From NCBI RefSeq assembly GCF_022436705.1, contig NZ_JAKUHT010000013.1, positions 62,001-126,000 on the forward strand: a stretch of DNA of 64,000 nt, given 5' to 3'. This DNA comes from Nocardioides sp. CFH 31398. GTDB lineage: Bacteria; Actinomycetota; Actinomycetes; Propionibacteriales; Nocardioidaceae. The notes under the pieces are model-generated. The model saw only the letters and a program-made list of their open reading frames with translations, was not told where the DNA came from and did not search any database. This document shows positions 1-8,250 of the stretch, one piece after another (the stretch's first letter is position 1; the number at the start of each line of letters is the position of its first letter). Position numbers and translations under genes: made by a program.

Positions 1-1379
1 GGCTGCCCGTCGGCTTCGAAGGCGATGAGCTGACCGAACACCTCATTCACCCACGTCACAACACCCGGTCCTGAGCGGAAGTTCGTGGAGAGCGTGGTCT
101 GTTCGCCGATGACCTCCTGCGCATCGAGATACGTCTTGATGCTTGCGCGGCGGAAGCGGTAGATGGACTGCTTCGCGTCGCCGACCACTAAGAGTCGCCC
201 TGCCGGTACGTCGACCTGCTCCCATCGCGGTTGGGACGCTTCGCGTCCGCCTGCGATGCGCACTGCGAGCTCGATCTGGATCGGATCGGTGTCCTGGAAC
301 TCGTCGAGGAGCAGTCGCTGGTACCGCTCGTGGAGCACTGCGCGGGTGTGCTCGGAATGGGTCAGGAGGTCTCTGGCGAGAACGAGGAGGTCGTGGAACT
401 CGAGGCGCCCGCTTCGACGCCGCTCGTGGGCCGCGTTGAGCACCTCTCGTCCGGCCCAGTAGGCGAGGTGTCTGACGCAGGTGCCGACGACTGAAGTGCG
501 TAATCCCTCCACGTGCTCCCGCACGCTCCCGATCTCAGCACGAATGAGTGTGGGATCTTCCCCCGCCCAGTTCGACTTGCTGCCAACCGGGCCGGTCTTG
601 AACTCGTTGATGGCGGCGGACTGCTGGAGGAACTGCCTGACGGTGGTGACTGAGCTCAGTCCGGTGAGGAGACCGACGAACTCGTCGAGCTTTAGGCAGA
701 GCTTGTCGTGCGGATTCGAGCATCGTGCGAGTAGCGCAACCAGACCTGACGCTGCATCGGCGACGCACTGGAGGTCCGGCACCGTGATCGGCGTCGGGGG
801 GTGGCTGAGTACATGTCTGTCGATGCGGTCCCAGTCCTGACCCAGCAAGCGGACGAGCTGACGGACCTGGCGAAGGGTCACCCCTGCGGCCATGCTCAGG
901 ATCAATGCGTCGGCGATCGAGTCGTCGTCGAGCAGTTCTTGCTGCAGACGGGACCATCGTTCCTCGAAGGCAATCGACGAGGCGATCTCGTCGAGCACTT
1001 CGATCGCTGGCGGCAGACCTGCCTCGATCGGGTGCGCGGCCAGAATTCGCTGGGCGAAGGAGTGCAGCGTGCCGATGGCCGCGAGGTCGAGGTTGTCCAG
1101 CGCCTGCCGGGCGCGATCGCGTGTTACACCTGAATCTCCGGACAGGAGCGCCTTCTCCAGCTCGGCCCGCAACCGGTCGCGCAGTTCGACAGCGGCTTTG
1201 ATGGTGAACGTCACCGTCGCGATCGTTGCCATGGGGACGCCGTCGTCGAGGACCAAGCGGAGGACCCGGCCGACGAGCGCAGTGGTCTTCCCGGACCCTG
1301 CGCCGGCGCTGACGAACAGGGTGCTGGCGGTCTGCTCCCGGATCTGGGTGCGGGCCGCTTGGTCGACTGGTTCAGGCAT
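1..1379 (-). CDS. AddA/UvrD-family helicase, N-terminal part (cut by window start)
   Basis: This is the first about 459 residues of an SF1A DNA helicase; the rest lies beyond the left edge. I translated it from the minus strand. Walker A is AGAGSGKT (residues 25-32), followed by motif Ia TFTIKAAVELRDR, a TLHSFAQRIL segment, motif II DEFQDTDP (D359, E360), motif III VVGDAKQSIYRFRRA and motif IV LSTNFRS. In this family DEFQDTDP and GDAKQSIYRFR mark the AddA/RecB/UvrD branch, motors that unwind DNA ends and in AddA also carry a C-terminal nuclease, which cannot be seen here. The ATG at 1379 overlaps the stop of the upstream AddB-like gene by 8 bases, so the two are translationally coupled and probably form one complex. 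Role in repair or in phage defence cannot be decided from this fragment. Confidence 0.93.
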   Translation of the reverse strand, partial: MPEPVDQAARTQIREQTASTLFVSAGAGSGKTTALVGRVLRLVLDDGVPMATIATVTFTIKAAVELRDRLRAELEKALLSGDSGVTRDRARQALDNLDLAAIGTLHSFAQRILAAHPIEAGLPPAIEVLDEIASSIAFEERWSRLQQELLDDDSIADALILSMAAGVTLRQVRQLVRLLGQDWDRIDRHVLSHPPTPITVPDLQCVADAASGLVALLARCSNPHDKLCLKLDEFVGLLTGLSSVTTVRQFLQQSAAINEFKTGPVGSKSNWAGEDPTLIRAEIGSVREHVEGLRTSVVGTCVRHLAYWAGREVLNAAHERRRSGRLEFHDLLVLARDLLTHSEHTRAVLHERYQRLLLDEFQDTDPIQIELAVRIAGGREASQPRWEQVDVPAGRLLVVGDAKQSIYRFRRASIKTYLDAQEVIGEQTTLSTNFRSGPGVVTWVNEVFGQLIAFEADGQ

Positions 1380-4266
1380 CGGTCACCTCGTTGTCGACGT
1401 TGAGGGAGACGAGCTGCTTGAGGTCGGGGTGGGCAGCTTTCGCCGCCCATTCCCTCCTCCGTCCGGCGTAGCCGAGCCCGTCAGGATTGCAGAACGGGCA
1501 TTGGACGAAGGTGAAGTCGTCGTTCTCCGGTGGCTTGGCAGGGTAGAGGCCGTCGGCTATACCTGACGCTAGGACTCCGAGCACTCGCCCGTAGTGGTTT
1601 CTCACGTCGTCGTCGATCTCGAGATCGACACGCCCGCTGTCCTTGTGCACGAACCAGTAGCCGGCCGTGACCGGGAGGTCCACGTCGAGAATGGACAGGG
1701 CCGCGAAGGCATAGGCGGGCAACTGCAGTTTCGCTCCATGGGGCGCTGGGTCGTCCTGCTTGATCTTGGTGAAGTCGGTTCGCCGGCCAGTCTTGATGTC
1801 TGTGACGTAGAGGCGTCCCTCAGCTCGATCGACCTTGTCCGCACTTCCTCGGAGCCGGATGGCGCCGCCGGGGATGTCGACCTCGACTCCCGGATCGCCG
1901 TTGGACCCGAACTCGACTTCGGATGCATGGACCGCCGCATTCTTGTCGGAACGCCAGGCGGAGTCCTCGTCGAGCATCGTCGTCAGCGTGAAGAACACCT
2001 TCTCCTTCTCGACCGACCACAGCCGTTGATGGCCGGTCACGCCGCGCTGCTCGAATGATGCGGCCTTCTTCTCTGCGATTTGTCGGAGAACCTCGTGATG
2101 GGTGGTGGTCCACGCCTCACCTGCCCCCGGTCGGTCGGTGCTCTTGATGAGCTCGTCCATGCACTCGTGGATGAACGTGCCGAGCTCGGAGGCGGGGATG
2201 GTGACGATGTCCTCCGGGTTCTCGACCGGCCCGATCCGGAGCATTCGTTCGACGAAATAGGCGTGGGGGCAGCCCGCGTACCTCTCAAGCGCTGTGGGTG
2301 AGACCTTGGCCGATCCCTGTCGGGGGTCGGGCAAGGTCCCAAGACCGGTCAAATTGCCGTCGAAGCGGGTGAAGTCGGTACCGGCACGTGCGGTCAGGAG
2401 TTCGTGGGCGGCCTCGGCGACCACGTCGCTGAGTTGTCCCGCGACGGCGGCGCGGATCCGCCATTCCTGTTCCGTCGCCATACGGCTCGTCGACAGCAGT
2501 TCGCCGGCGAAGGATCCGGCCGACAGCACGGCCTCGCCGTAGTCGGCGTCCTCCCACCGAGTCGCAGGGAGCTGCGGATCGTTCGCGTAGTGCCTCAGAG
2601 TGGGCAGCAGCCAACGGGACGGCAGCCGCTCGCGGGACTGACGGAGGTCCCCCCGGGGAAAGGAGGCCACGACCTCGGGAGCGCTGGCGAAGGCCGAGGC
2701 GAGGTCGCGGCGCTTGTCCTCGATGCGATCGCGGAGAGTCGGCAACGCCCCGTCGAGTTGCTCGCGGATCCTGTCGGGAAGCAGGACGTCCTCCGACGGG
2801 CTCCCCGGATAGAGGTCTTCGCTGAGCCCCACGATGTAGGTGACGTCGACCGCGAGCCCTGCGGCGGTGCTCAGCGGGCCGACGTACACGCCGTCGCCGA
2901 ACCTCCCCACCCGGGGAATGGAGCTCTCGAGTTCGACGGCAAGGAGATCGTGCAGGGACCTCACAGACGGCACGATCTGGCTGGCCTGCAACACGGCGAG
3001 TGTCCCGATGGCGAGGTCGAGCGCCGCATACGCATGCTGTTCAGTGGGGGGCAGGGAGCGGAGACCGCTCGGCCCCACCAGCAGCGTGCAGTACAGATCC
3101 CGCGCCCAGTCGACCGTCTCCGGCCATGTCTCGCCGACAGAGGAGAACCTTCGGCGCAGCTCGGCGACGAAGTCACGCAGATCCTGGCCGGATCGCTTGT
3201 CGCACTCGGGTGCTTCGACGTCGATCCACGTCCGAAGCCGAAGATCCCAGTGGTCGCCGCGTACGACCCCGGCGGCACGGGAGTGCCTCTCCCAGCGGGC
3301 CGTGGGAATCAACTGGCCGGCGAAATCGATGAACGGCGCCGAGCTGACGGCGTCGAACAGCTGGGCCCTCGGCACGCCCTGATCTGCGAGGTCGAGCAGT
3401 TGGAGAAAGCTCCGCACTACGGCCCGCTCGGCGACGGGTCGGGCCCCTGGCCCGTTGATGCTCACTCCAGCGACGCCCAGCTGCTCAGCCAGCAGACGGG
3501 CATAAGGTCGCGGGTCCGCGTACAGCACGGCGACCCTCTTCTCCTGCTCCAGACTGACGAGCAGGTCGCGAACGACAACGCGGACCTCGTCATCGGAGTC
3601 AGAGGCATGGACAACCCGGCTCGCCGCATGCAGTCGGTCATCGCCGTCGATGGTCACGACTTCGCGGGCTCCCGCGAGAGCGCTCAGGAGCCCGTGTTCT
3701 CCGGGGGACACGCGTCCAAGGAGGTAGAGCACCACGGGCTCATCTAAAACGTCAGCGACGTCGGTTGCAGACCTCAAGAGGTCGACATCGTCGAACCAGG
3801 TTGGCGCTAGTGCGGCCTCGACCTCCTTGAAGAGCCTGACCAGATCGGGTGCCGGCGTGGGGCTGCTAGCGATGAGATCGAGGTGGTGCGATCTGAGTTC
3901 GCGGAGATCTCGATACACCCTGGACAACGCCCCCACCGTCGACGGGTGGTCTGCAACATCTGCGAACGCACCGGGGTCGCCGGACAGTGCGTGCCGCCAT
4001 GCCGCGGCGACGACAGGTCGGGTGGCGGGGCGTCTGGGCGACATGCGTGCCGCTGCCAGGGTCTCGGCGTATCGACGCGCTGTCGTGACGTTGAGTGCCG
4101 CAATACCGCCCTGCGCGGCGAGGAACCTGCGCGCGGTGATTGCCGCGGTATTCGACGGCGCCAGAACGGTCACAGGCCTCAGCGGGTCTGCAGACTTCAG
4201 ATCAGCGACTGCAGTCGCCAATTGCCGCAACTGAGCGTGCGCGCTGGAGAATCCCGGTGACTGCAC
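1372..4266 (-). CDS. AddB-like PD-(D/E)XK nuclease
   Basis: A 964-residue protein that looks like the AddB partner of the downstream AddA-like helicase. The N-terminus keeps a helicase-like fold but the Walker A position (APSNTAAITARRF) lacks the GKT signature, so it is probably not a motor. The C-terminus is a RecB-type nuclease: an upstream HECMDELI helix, catalytic D823 and K825 in VTDIKTGRR, and the following KLQLPAYAF glutamine motif. Cysteines in CPHAYF and in CPFCNPDGLG (C923, C926) resemble the iron-sulphur staple of AddB, with only three of four usual cysteines evident. The gene starts close to the divergent FHA-like gene and overlaps the helicase gene by 8 bases. Expected role is end resection or degradation of linear DNA, either in recombination or against invading DNA. 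Confidence 0.88.
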   Translation of the reverse strand: MQSPGFSSAHAQLRQLATAVADLKSADPLRPVTVLAPSNTAAITARRFLAAQGGIAALNVTTARRYAETLAAARMSPRRPATRPVVAAAWRHALSGDPGAFADVADHPSTVGALSRVYRDLRELRSHHLDLIASSPTPAPDLVRLFKEVEAALAPTWFDDVDLLRSATDVADVLDEPVVLYLLGRVSPGEHGLLSALAGAREVVTIDGDDRLHAASRVVHASDSDDEVRVVVRDLLVSLEQEKRVAVLYADPRPYARLLAEQLGVAGVSINGPGARPVAERAVVRSFLQLLDLADQGVPRAQLFDAVSSAPFIDFAGQLIPTARWERHSRAAGVVRGDHWDLRLRTWIDVEAPECDKRSGQDLRDFVAELRRRFSSVGETWPETVDWARDLYCTLLVGPSGLRSLPPTEQHAYAALDLAIGTLAVLQASQIVPSVRSLHDLLAVELESSIPRVGRFGDGVYVGPLSTAAGLAVDVTYIVGLSEDLYPGSPSEDVLLPDRIREQLDGALPTLRDRIEDKRRDLASAFASAPEVVASFPRGDLRQSRERLPSRWLLPTLRHYANDPQLPATRWEDADYGEAVLSAGSFAGELLSTSRMATEQEWRIRAAVAGQLSDVVAEAAHELLTARAGTDFTRFDGNLTGLGTLPDPRQGSAKVSPTALERYAGCPHAYFVERMLRIGPVENPEDIVTIPASELGTFIHECMDELIKSTDRPGAGEAWTTTHHEVLRQIAEKKAASFEQRGVTGHQRLWSVEKEKVFFTLTTMLDEDSAWRSDKNAAVHASEVEFGSNGDPGVEVDIPGGAIRLRGSADKVDRAEGRLYVTDIKTGRRTDFTKIKQDDPAPHGAKLQLPAYAFAALSILDVDLPVTAGYWFVHKDSGRVDLEIDDDVRNHYGRVLGVLASGIADGLYPAKPPENDDFTFVQCPFCNPDGLGYAGRRREWAAKAAHPDLKQLVSLNVDNEVTDA

Positions 4267-4336
4267 TGCGGCAACCTAACTCGTTTCGACTAATGATTGG
4301 GTAGGCCGAGCTTCATTTCGAGACCCTGGCGGCCGT

Positions 4337-4349
4337 TACCCTGCGGCAA
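4337..4349 (+). promoter_or_regulatory. Probable leaderless promoter of the FHA-like gene
   Basis: A TANNNT -10 box, TACCCT, lies at 4337-4342, and six bases separate it from the A of the ATG at 4349. No Shine-Dalgarno sequence precedes that ATG. This is the geometry of leaderless transcripts, which are common in actinobacteria. The -35 region is weak (TTCATT near 4312). Inferred from spacing only. Confidence 0.45.
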
Positions 4350-5038
4350 TGCATGAGGCACGGATTCAGGTAGCGGTCGGCGACAAGAAGAGGCCTTGGT
4401 GCGGGCTCTCACGGTGGGAACCCGTATCGGTCGGCAGGGCTGCCTCGAGCGGGATTCATCTGCCGAACAAGTGGGTTCCGCGTGGCCTGTGTCGATTCAC
4501 AGCCACCGATCTCGGGTGGCTGGTGCAGGTGGGGCCGCGTGCCCGCATGCGTGTCCGCGACCCCTGGGTCGGCGACCACGTCTTTGAACGGCGGGCCCTC
4601 GTGGCATTACAGGAAGGCCACGCTGTCCTCGATTTCCCCGAGCTCGACGACTGGTGCCAGCTCGCCGTCGTGGTCGGCACCGACGCTGCTGCGGACCTGC
4701 CTGAGGTCACGGACCAGCACGACCTGGACGACCCCGAGCAAGGGACGGCGTACGCCGTCGGGAGATACACGCTCAGTGCGTCCCAGCGCCGGGTTCTGGC
4801 CGTCACCTTTAGGCACCTCCTGACCGGAGACCCGCCGCCCTCCAATCTCGTCAAGGCCGCTGGCGAGCGGATGGGGAGGAGCAGCCAGGGACTCACGAAC
4901 CAGCTGCACGAGATCCGCCGCGACATCAACGTCGAACGCTGGGGCCCGAAGCTCGAGGACGCCCACCAGCTCGGCGACTACCTGGTCAAGCTCACCCGCA
5001 CCATTGGCTGGAACGACCTCCCGGATGAGCACCACTGA
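4349..5038 (+). CDS. FHA-like / winged-helix protein of unknown function
   Basis: A 229-residue cytoplasmic protein. Residues about 20-110 resemble a divergent FHA phosphopeptide-binding fold: SVGRAASSGIHLPNKWVPRG recalls the usual GR...I.L....VSR core but lacks a clear S-x-x-H. Residues about 140-220 (TLSASQRRVLAVTFRHLL onward, ending in a helix with TNQLHEIRRDIN) look like a small helix-turn-helix or winged-helix module. It has no ribosome-binding site and seems leaderless. It lies divergent from the AddB-like gene and upstream of the ARPP-1 operon, so it could be a regulator or sensor for either. Proteins with this FHA plus short C-terminal HTH layout are widespread in actinobacteria without assigned function; the family call is tentative. 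Confidence 0.7.
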   Translation: MHEARIQVAVGDKKRPWCGLSRWEPVSVGRAASSGIHLPNKWVPRGLCRFTATDLGWLVQVGPRARMRVRDPWVGDHVFERRALVALQEGHAVLDFPELDDWCQLAVVVGTDAAADLPEVTDQHDLDDPEQGTAYAVGRYTLSASQRRVLAVTFRHLLTGDPPPSNLVKAAGERMGRSSQGLTNQLHEIRRDINVERWGPKLEDAHQLGDYLVKLTRTIGWNDLPDEHH

Positions 5039-5045
5039 CGATCGG

Positions 5046-5063
5046 GGGTTAGGCGCCTAACCC
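5046..5063. promoter_or_regulatory. Perfect 18-bp palindrome upstream of the ARPP-1 operon
   Basis: GGGTTAGGCGCCTAACCC is a perfect inverted repeat with no central spacer. It begins 8 bases after the stop of the FHA-like gene and ends 71 bases before the ARPP-1 start. With no loop and no following T-run it is a poor terminator, so an operator for a dimeric regulator is the better reading. The regulator is unknown. Confidence 0.55.
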
Positions 5064-5133
5064 ACGAATAGGGGCCCTCCGTCGCATCCTCCTCGCACCG
5101 GCCCACAAAGGGCCCGAGACTCGAGGGGGAGAC

Positions 5134-6003
5134 ATGAAGGTGGAGGAGCTGCACGTGGGACGCGGCGTCGGCTGGGAGGGCCTGACCGTCTTTCCGGTCT
5201 GGCGCCCGACCGAGGGCGAGGCCGGGTACGCCCTGGCCACCGACACCCTGACCGTGTCGGAGTGCGACGACGGCCCCGAGGTGGAGGGCCTGATGGTCAC
5301 CAACAGCGGCCCGGAGCCGGTCCTGATCCTCGAAGGCCAGCTCTTCGAGGGCGGCTGGCAGCACCGCATGGCCCTGACCGGCCACCTCGTCGGCGTCGGC
5401 GAGCGGGTCCGCGTGAACGTCGCCTGCGTCGAGCAGGGTCGCTGGCACGGCGAGGTCGACCAGCGCACCGGCGGTCGCCGCGCGACGCCGTACGTCCGCC
5501 AGGCGGCGACCGACGCCCAGCCCTGGGGTGCCCAGCAGGAGGTGTGGCGCCGCGTCGAGCGCCTCACCTCGGTCGCTGGTGGGACCGACAACCCGACGAC
5601 CAGCCTCGTCCGTCACCTGGACGACGAGCTCCCGCTCCTCAGCTCGGAGCCGCCCGCTTTGCTGCCCGGCCAGACCGGCGTGCTCGTCGGCGTCGGCGGC
5701 CAGCCGTACGTGATGGAGGTCTTCGACTCGACCGCAGCCCTCGACGCGGCGCTCGAGCAGATCCTCGAGGCCGCCCGGGTCGACGCGCGCGGTCTCGTGG
5801 CCGAGTCGACCCCCGCCCGCCGGGCGCTGCGGATGGTCCGCCGTTGCGAGCAGGTCCGCTCCGACCAGCGCGGCCCCGCCGGCCTCGCCGAATGGACCAC
5901 CGGCCGCACCTCGTACGCGGAGGTGCGGCACACGACCTGGCGCGGACGCACCCTGCACAGCAGGCTGACCAACCTGCGCCACCCGATGCTCCACGAGGCC
6001 TGA
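5134..6003 (+). CDS. ARPP-1 domain protein (ADP-ribosylation-associated)
   Basis: A 289-residue protein matching the ARPP-1 family, named for its association with ADP-ribosylglycohydrolases and rhodanese/phosphatase proteins. The recognisable core is residues about 15-115: a strand reading LTVFPVW, then EGLMVTNSGPEPVLILEGQ, LFEGGWQHRMALTGHLV and VNVACVEQGRW, the last being the family's most conserved block. The central conserved Cys, Glu and Trp are present. The ATG is preceded by a strong GAGGGGGAG ribosome-binding site. It is followed three bases later by an ADP-ribosylglycohydrolase gene, as is typical. The biochemical role of ARPP-1 is not established; comparative work places it in NAD/ADP-ribose-linked conflict and RNA-repair systems. 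Alternative: a stress-related NAD-metabolism protein unrelated to defence. Confidence 0.82.
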   Translation: MKVEELHVGRGVGWEGLTVFPVWRPTEGEAGYALATDTLTVSECDDGPEVEGLMVTNSGPEPVLILEGQLFEGGWQHRMALTGHLVGVGERVRVNVACVEQGRWHGEVDQRTGGRRATPYVRQAATDAQPWGAQQEVWRRVERLTSVAGGTDNPTTSLVRHLDDELPLLSSEPPALLPGQTGVLVGVGGQPYVMEVFDSTAALDAALEQILEAARVDARGLVAESTPARRALRMVRRCEQVRSDQRGPAGLAEWTTGRTSYAEVRHTTWRGRTLHSRLTNLRHPMLHEA

Positions 6004-6006
6004 GCC

Positions 6007-7005
6007 ATGACCCTCACCGCAGCACAGACCGACCGCGCCATCGGCACCCTCGTCGCCTCGGCAGCGGGCGACGCCCTGGGCGCCGGCTACGAGTTTGGCT
6101 CCGCGCCGTACGACGGACTCCCGCGCATGATCGGCGGCGGGCTCGGCGGCTTCGCGCCGGGGGAGTGGACCGACGACACCGCCCAGGCGATGGCCATCGC
6201 CCGTGTCGCGGCCACCGGCGTCGACCTCCGCTCGACCGAGGCCCTCGACGCGATCGCCGCCGGCTTCGCCGAGTGGTACGCCGGCGGGCCGTCCGACGTC
6301 GGCATCCAGACCGCGGAGGTTCTCCGCGCCGCTGGCCGCCACCCCACCGCCGCCACGATGACCGCGGCGGCCAAGGCCGAGCACGATCGCTCCGGCCGGA
6401 GCGCTGGCAACGGCTCCCTCATGCGGACGGCGCCCGTCGCCTTGGCGTACCTCGGCCCGGGGGAGCAGGCCGCCCTCGTCGAGGCCGCCCACGCGGTCAG
6501 CGCGCTGACCCACCACGACCCGCTCGCTGGCGATGGCGCAGCGCTGTGGTGCCTGATGGTCCGCGAGGCGGTCCTGACCGGGGACCTTCCGACGCCGGGC
6601 GAGCTCGTCGGTCACCTCCGCGACCCCGACCGCTGGCTCGAGGTCCTTGCCGAGGCAGAGGCGAACCAGCCCGAGACCTTCACCGAGAACGGCTGGGTCG
6701 TCGGCGCCCTCCAGGCCGCCTGGTCGGCCATCACCCACACCCCGACCCCGGTCGACCTGCCCGGCCGCCACCTCCGCGACGCCCTGGCCACCGCGATCGG
6801 CATCGGCCACGACACCGACACGGTCGCCGCCATCGCCGGCGGGTTGCTCGGTGCCCGGTGGGGCGTCACCGCGGTGCCGCTCGCGTGGCAGCGGATCCTC
6901 CACGGCTGGCCCGGCCTGCGGACCATCGACCTGACCGCGCTCGCCGTCCGGATCGCCGTCGGCGACGACCCGCGGACCTGGCCGCAGACCGACGCGGCCG
7001 ACTAA
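6007..7005 (+). CDS. ADP-ribosylglycohydrolase family protein
   Basis: A 332-residue ARG/DraG-type hydrolase expected to remove or process ADP-ribose groups from macromolecules or metabolites, using two divalent metal ions. Metal-binding motifs are in place: GDALGAGYEFG near residues 20-30, the WTDDTAQAMAIA motif near residue 57, and HDTDTVAAIAGGLLGARWG near residues 263-281, whose DTDT pair binds the second metal. Length and order match the family. It begins three bases after the ARPP-1 stop, so the two are co-transcribed and probably translationally coupled. An inverted repeat after its end separates it from the convergent HNH gene. Whether the target is protein, nucleic acid or a free NAD-derived product cannot be told from sequence; no ADP-ribosyltransferase is visible in this window. 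Confidence 0.92.
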   Translation: MTLTAAQTDRAIGTLVASAAGDALGAGYEFGSAPYDGLPRMIGGGLGGFAPGEWTDDTAQAMAIARVAATGVDLRSTEALDAIAAGFAEWYAGGPSDVGIQTAEVLRAAGRHPTAATMTAAAKAEHDRSGRSAGNGSLMRTAPVALAYLGPGEQAALVEAAHAVSALTHHDPLAGDGAALWCLMVREAVLTGDLPTPGELVGHLRDPDRWLEVLAEAEANQPETFTENGWVVGALQAAWSAITHTPTPVDLPGRHLRDALATAIGIGHDTDTVAAIAGGLLGARWGVTAVPLAWQRILHGWPGLRTIDLTALAVRIAVGDDPRTWPQTDAAD

Positions 7006-7056
7006 CCGTCGTACGTCGAGCACCCGCTGGTAGGTGACGTCGTTATTGGGCTAGCG

Positions 7057-7096
7057 ATCAGCCGGCATGATGGGTGCTGAGATGCAGCCGGCTGAT
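7057..7096. terminator. Inverted repeat between convergent genes
   Basis: A perfect 10-bp stem, ATCAGCCGGC at 7057-7066 and GCCGGCTGAT at 7087-7096, encloses a 20-base loop. It lies between the ends of the ADP-ribosylglycohydrolase gene and the oppositely oriented HNH gene, so it probably acts as a bidirectional terminator, though it has no strong T-run. Confidence 0.5.
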
Positions 7097-7102
7097 TCGG
7101 AC

Positions 7103-7990
7103 TTATCCAGCAAGGAATTCGGCGTATCTCTGCTCTAATCGAGCGGGTGTGGGACGTGAAGTGCGCCCGGACGGCAGCACACTCAGCTGTGTGTTGTGCA
7201 CGCTCTGAATGCCGCCCTTCAGCATCCAGCCGTCAATCTCCTCCAACACGTCGTCGCGAACGTGCAGAGAGTAGTCGGGACGAATGCCGAGAATGCCGTG
7301 ATCAAAGGCCGCATGGTGAATTTTGCAAAGTGAGAGCCCGTTGGGCACGACCGGCAGGCCGTCTGGATGGCTGTCCGGCAAGATGTGCGCGGCGTCAAGA
7401 AGTTCGTCGTGTGCAAGACGACACACAGAACAACGGCTTCCGTAAGCTAGCATCACGCGAGACCGAAAGACCTTCTGATGGAGCCTCTGCTTTGTGAGGC
7501 GCTCGAGGTACTGGCGCGTGTCAGTGTCAAGCTCTGAGCTTGGCGACCAAAAGCGCTGGCCCTGGTAGAGGGCAAGAGCGAATTGCAGTTGGTTTGGTTC
7601 GTCTCCAACAACCCACACCGGATAGATTGGCTCGTACAGACCGCTCTCAACCCCGACAAACCAAATCAGCGGGGCTTGGTCGTGCATTGCTCGCCTCAGG
7701 GCGCGATTTTCAGGATGGTCAGGGTTGTCTCCGCGATATTTGTAGCGTTGAAGGCCGTCCTCGCCAATAGAGTCTGCATAGGGTGGCTTCGCGCCCGGCG
7801 CGGTAAAAGTGGTTCGAATGGCAAGCGCTGAGGTGAAATTTGCAGGCTTTCGTATCCCCCGCTGAAGATCCATTAGGGGGATGCGATTTCCCTCGTAGAC
7901 GAAAGAGCTTGCCCACGAGTAATCAACCCGAGACTGTTGTCGTTCGTCAAGCCACCGCATCGCGGCTTGCCTGAATCCTGCCGGCTCCAT
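7103..7990 (-). CDS. HNH endonuclease, McrA/ScoMcrA-like
   Basis: A 295-residue probable restriction endonuclease. The C-terminal half carries an HNH nuclease with a zinc-binding pair CSVC and CKIHH: the core reads CSVCRLAHDELLDAAHILPD, then GLSLCKIHHAAFDHGIL, with the DAAHI histidine and the second-half H and N/H positions kept. The N-terminal half (GLQRYKYRGDNPDHPENRAL, then APLIWFVGVE and YEPIYPVWVVGDEP) matches the domain found in front of HNH in actinobacterial putative restriction enzymes that read modified DNA. That fits a type IV enzyme cutting modified foreign DNA, or phosphorothioated DNA in ScoMcrA-type proteins, but the substrate is not established. The gene is richer in A/T than the core genes and lies alone in the island, convergent with the ADP-ribosylglycohydrolase. 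Confidence 0.82.
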   Translation of the reverse strand: MEPAGFRQAAMRWLDERQQSRVDYSWASSFVYEGNRIPLMDLQRGIRKPANFTSALAIRTTFTAPGAKPPYADSIGEDGLQRYKYRGDNPDHPENRALRRAMHDQAPLIWFVGVESGLYEPIYPVWVVGDEPNQLQFALALYQGQRFWSPSSELDTDTRQYLERLTKQRLHQKVFRSRVMLAYGSRCSVCRLAHDELLDAAHILPDSHPDGLPVVPNGLSLCKIHHAAFDHGILGIRPDYSLHVRDDVLEEIDGWMLKGGIQSVHNTQLSVLPSGRTSRPTPARLEQRYAEFLAG

Positions 7991-8250
7991 GGGGTGATCT
8001 CAGTCGATCGTCGCAGTTGGCTCCCGAAGCCCAACGGAGCACGGCAAGCGGTGAAGCGGGCCAGGTGGTGAAGAATGTTGGCGTGCGCGTAACGGGAATG
8101 GATCGAAGTCGCCGTCGGTCCGCCCTGAGTCGCTACCAGACCCAGCGCACGAGGAGACTCCAAAGGACCTCGCCCGCCCCAATTAGCCTTCTGCAGGTCG
8201 CGCAAGCCAGCAGTAGCGCGAGTGCAACTGGGCAGCGGGTCCGTCGATCA

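Noticed and set aside
7991..8250. Small gene between the HNH and SNF2 genes
   Set aside because: Several short frames exist on both strands, but none has a ribosome-binding site, motif or typical codon use.
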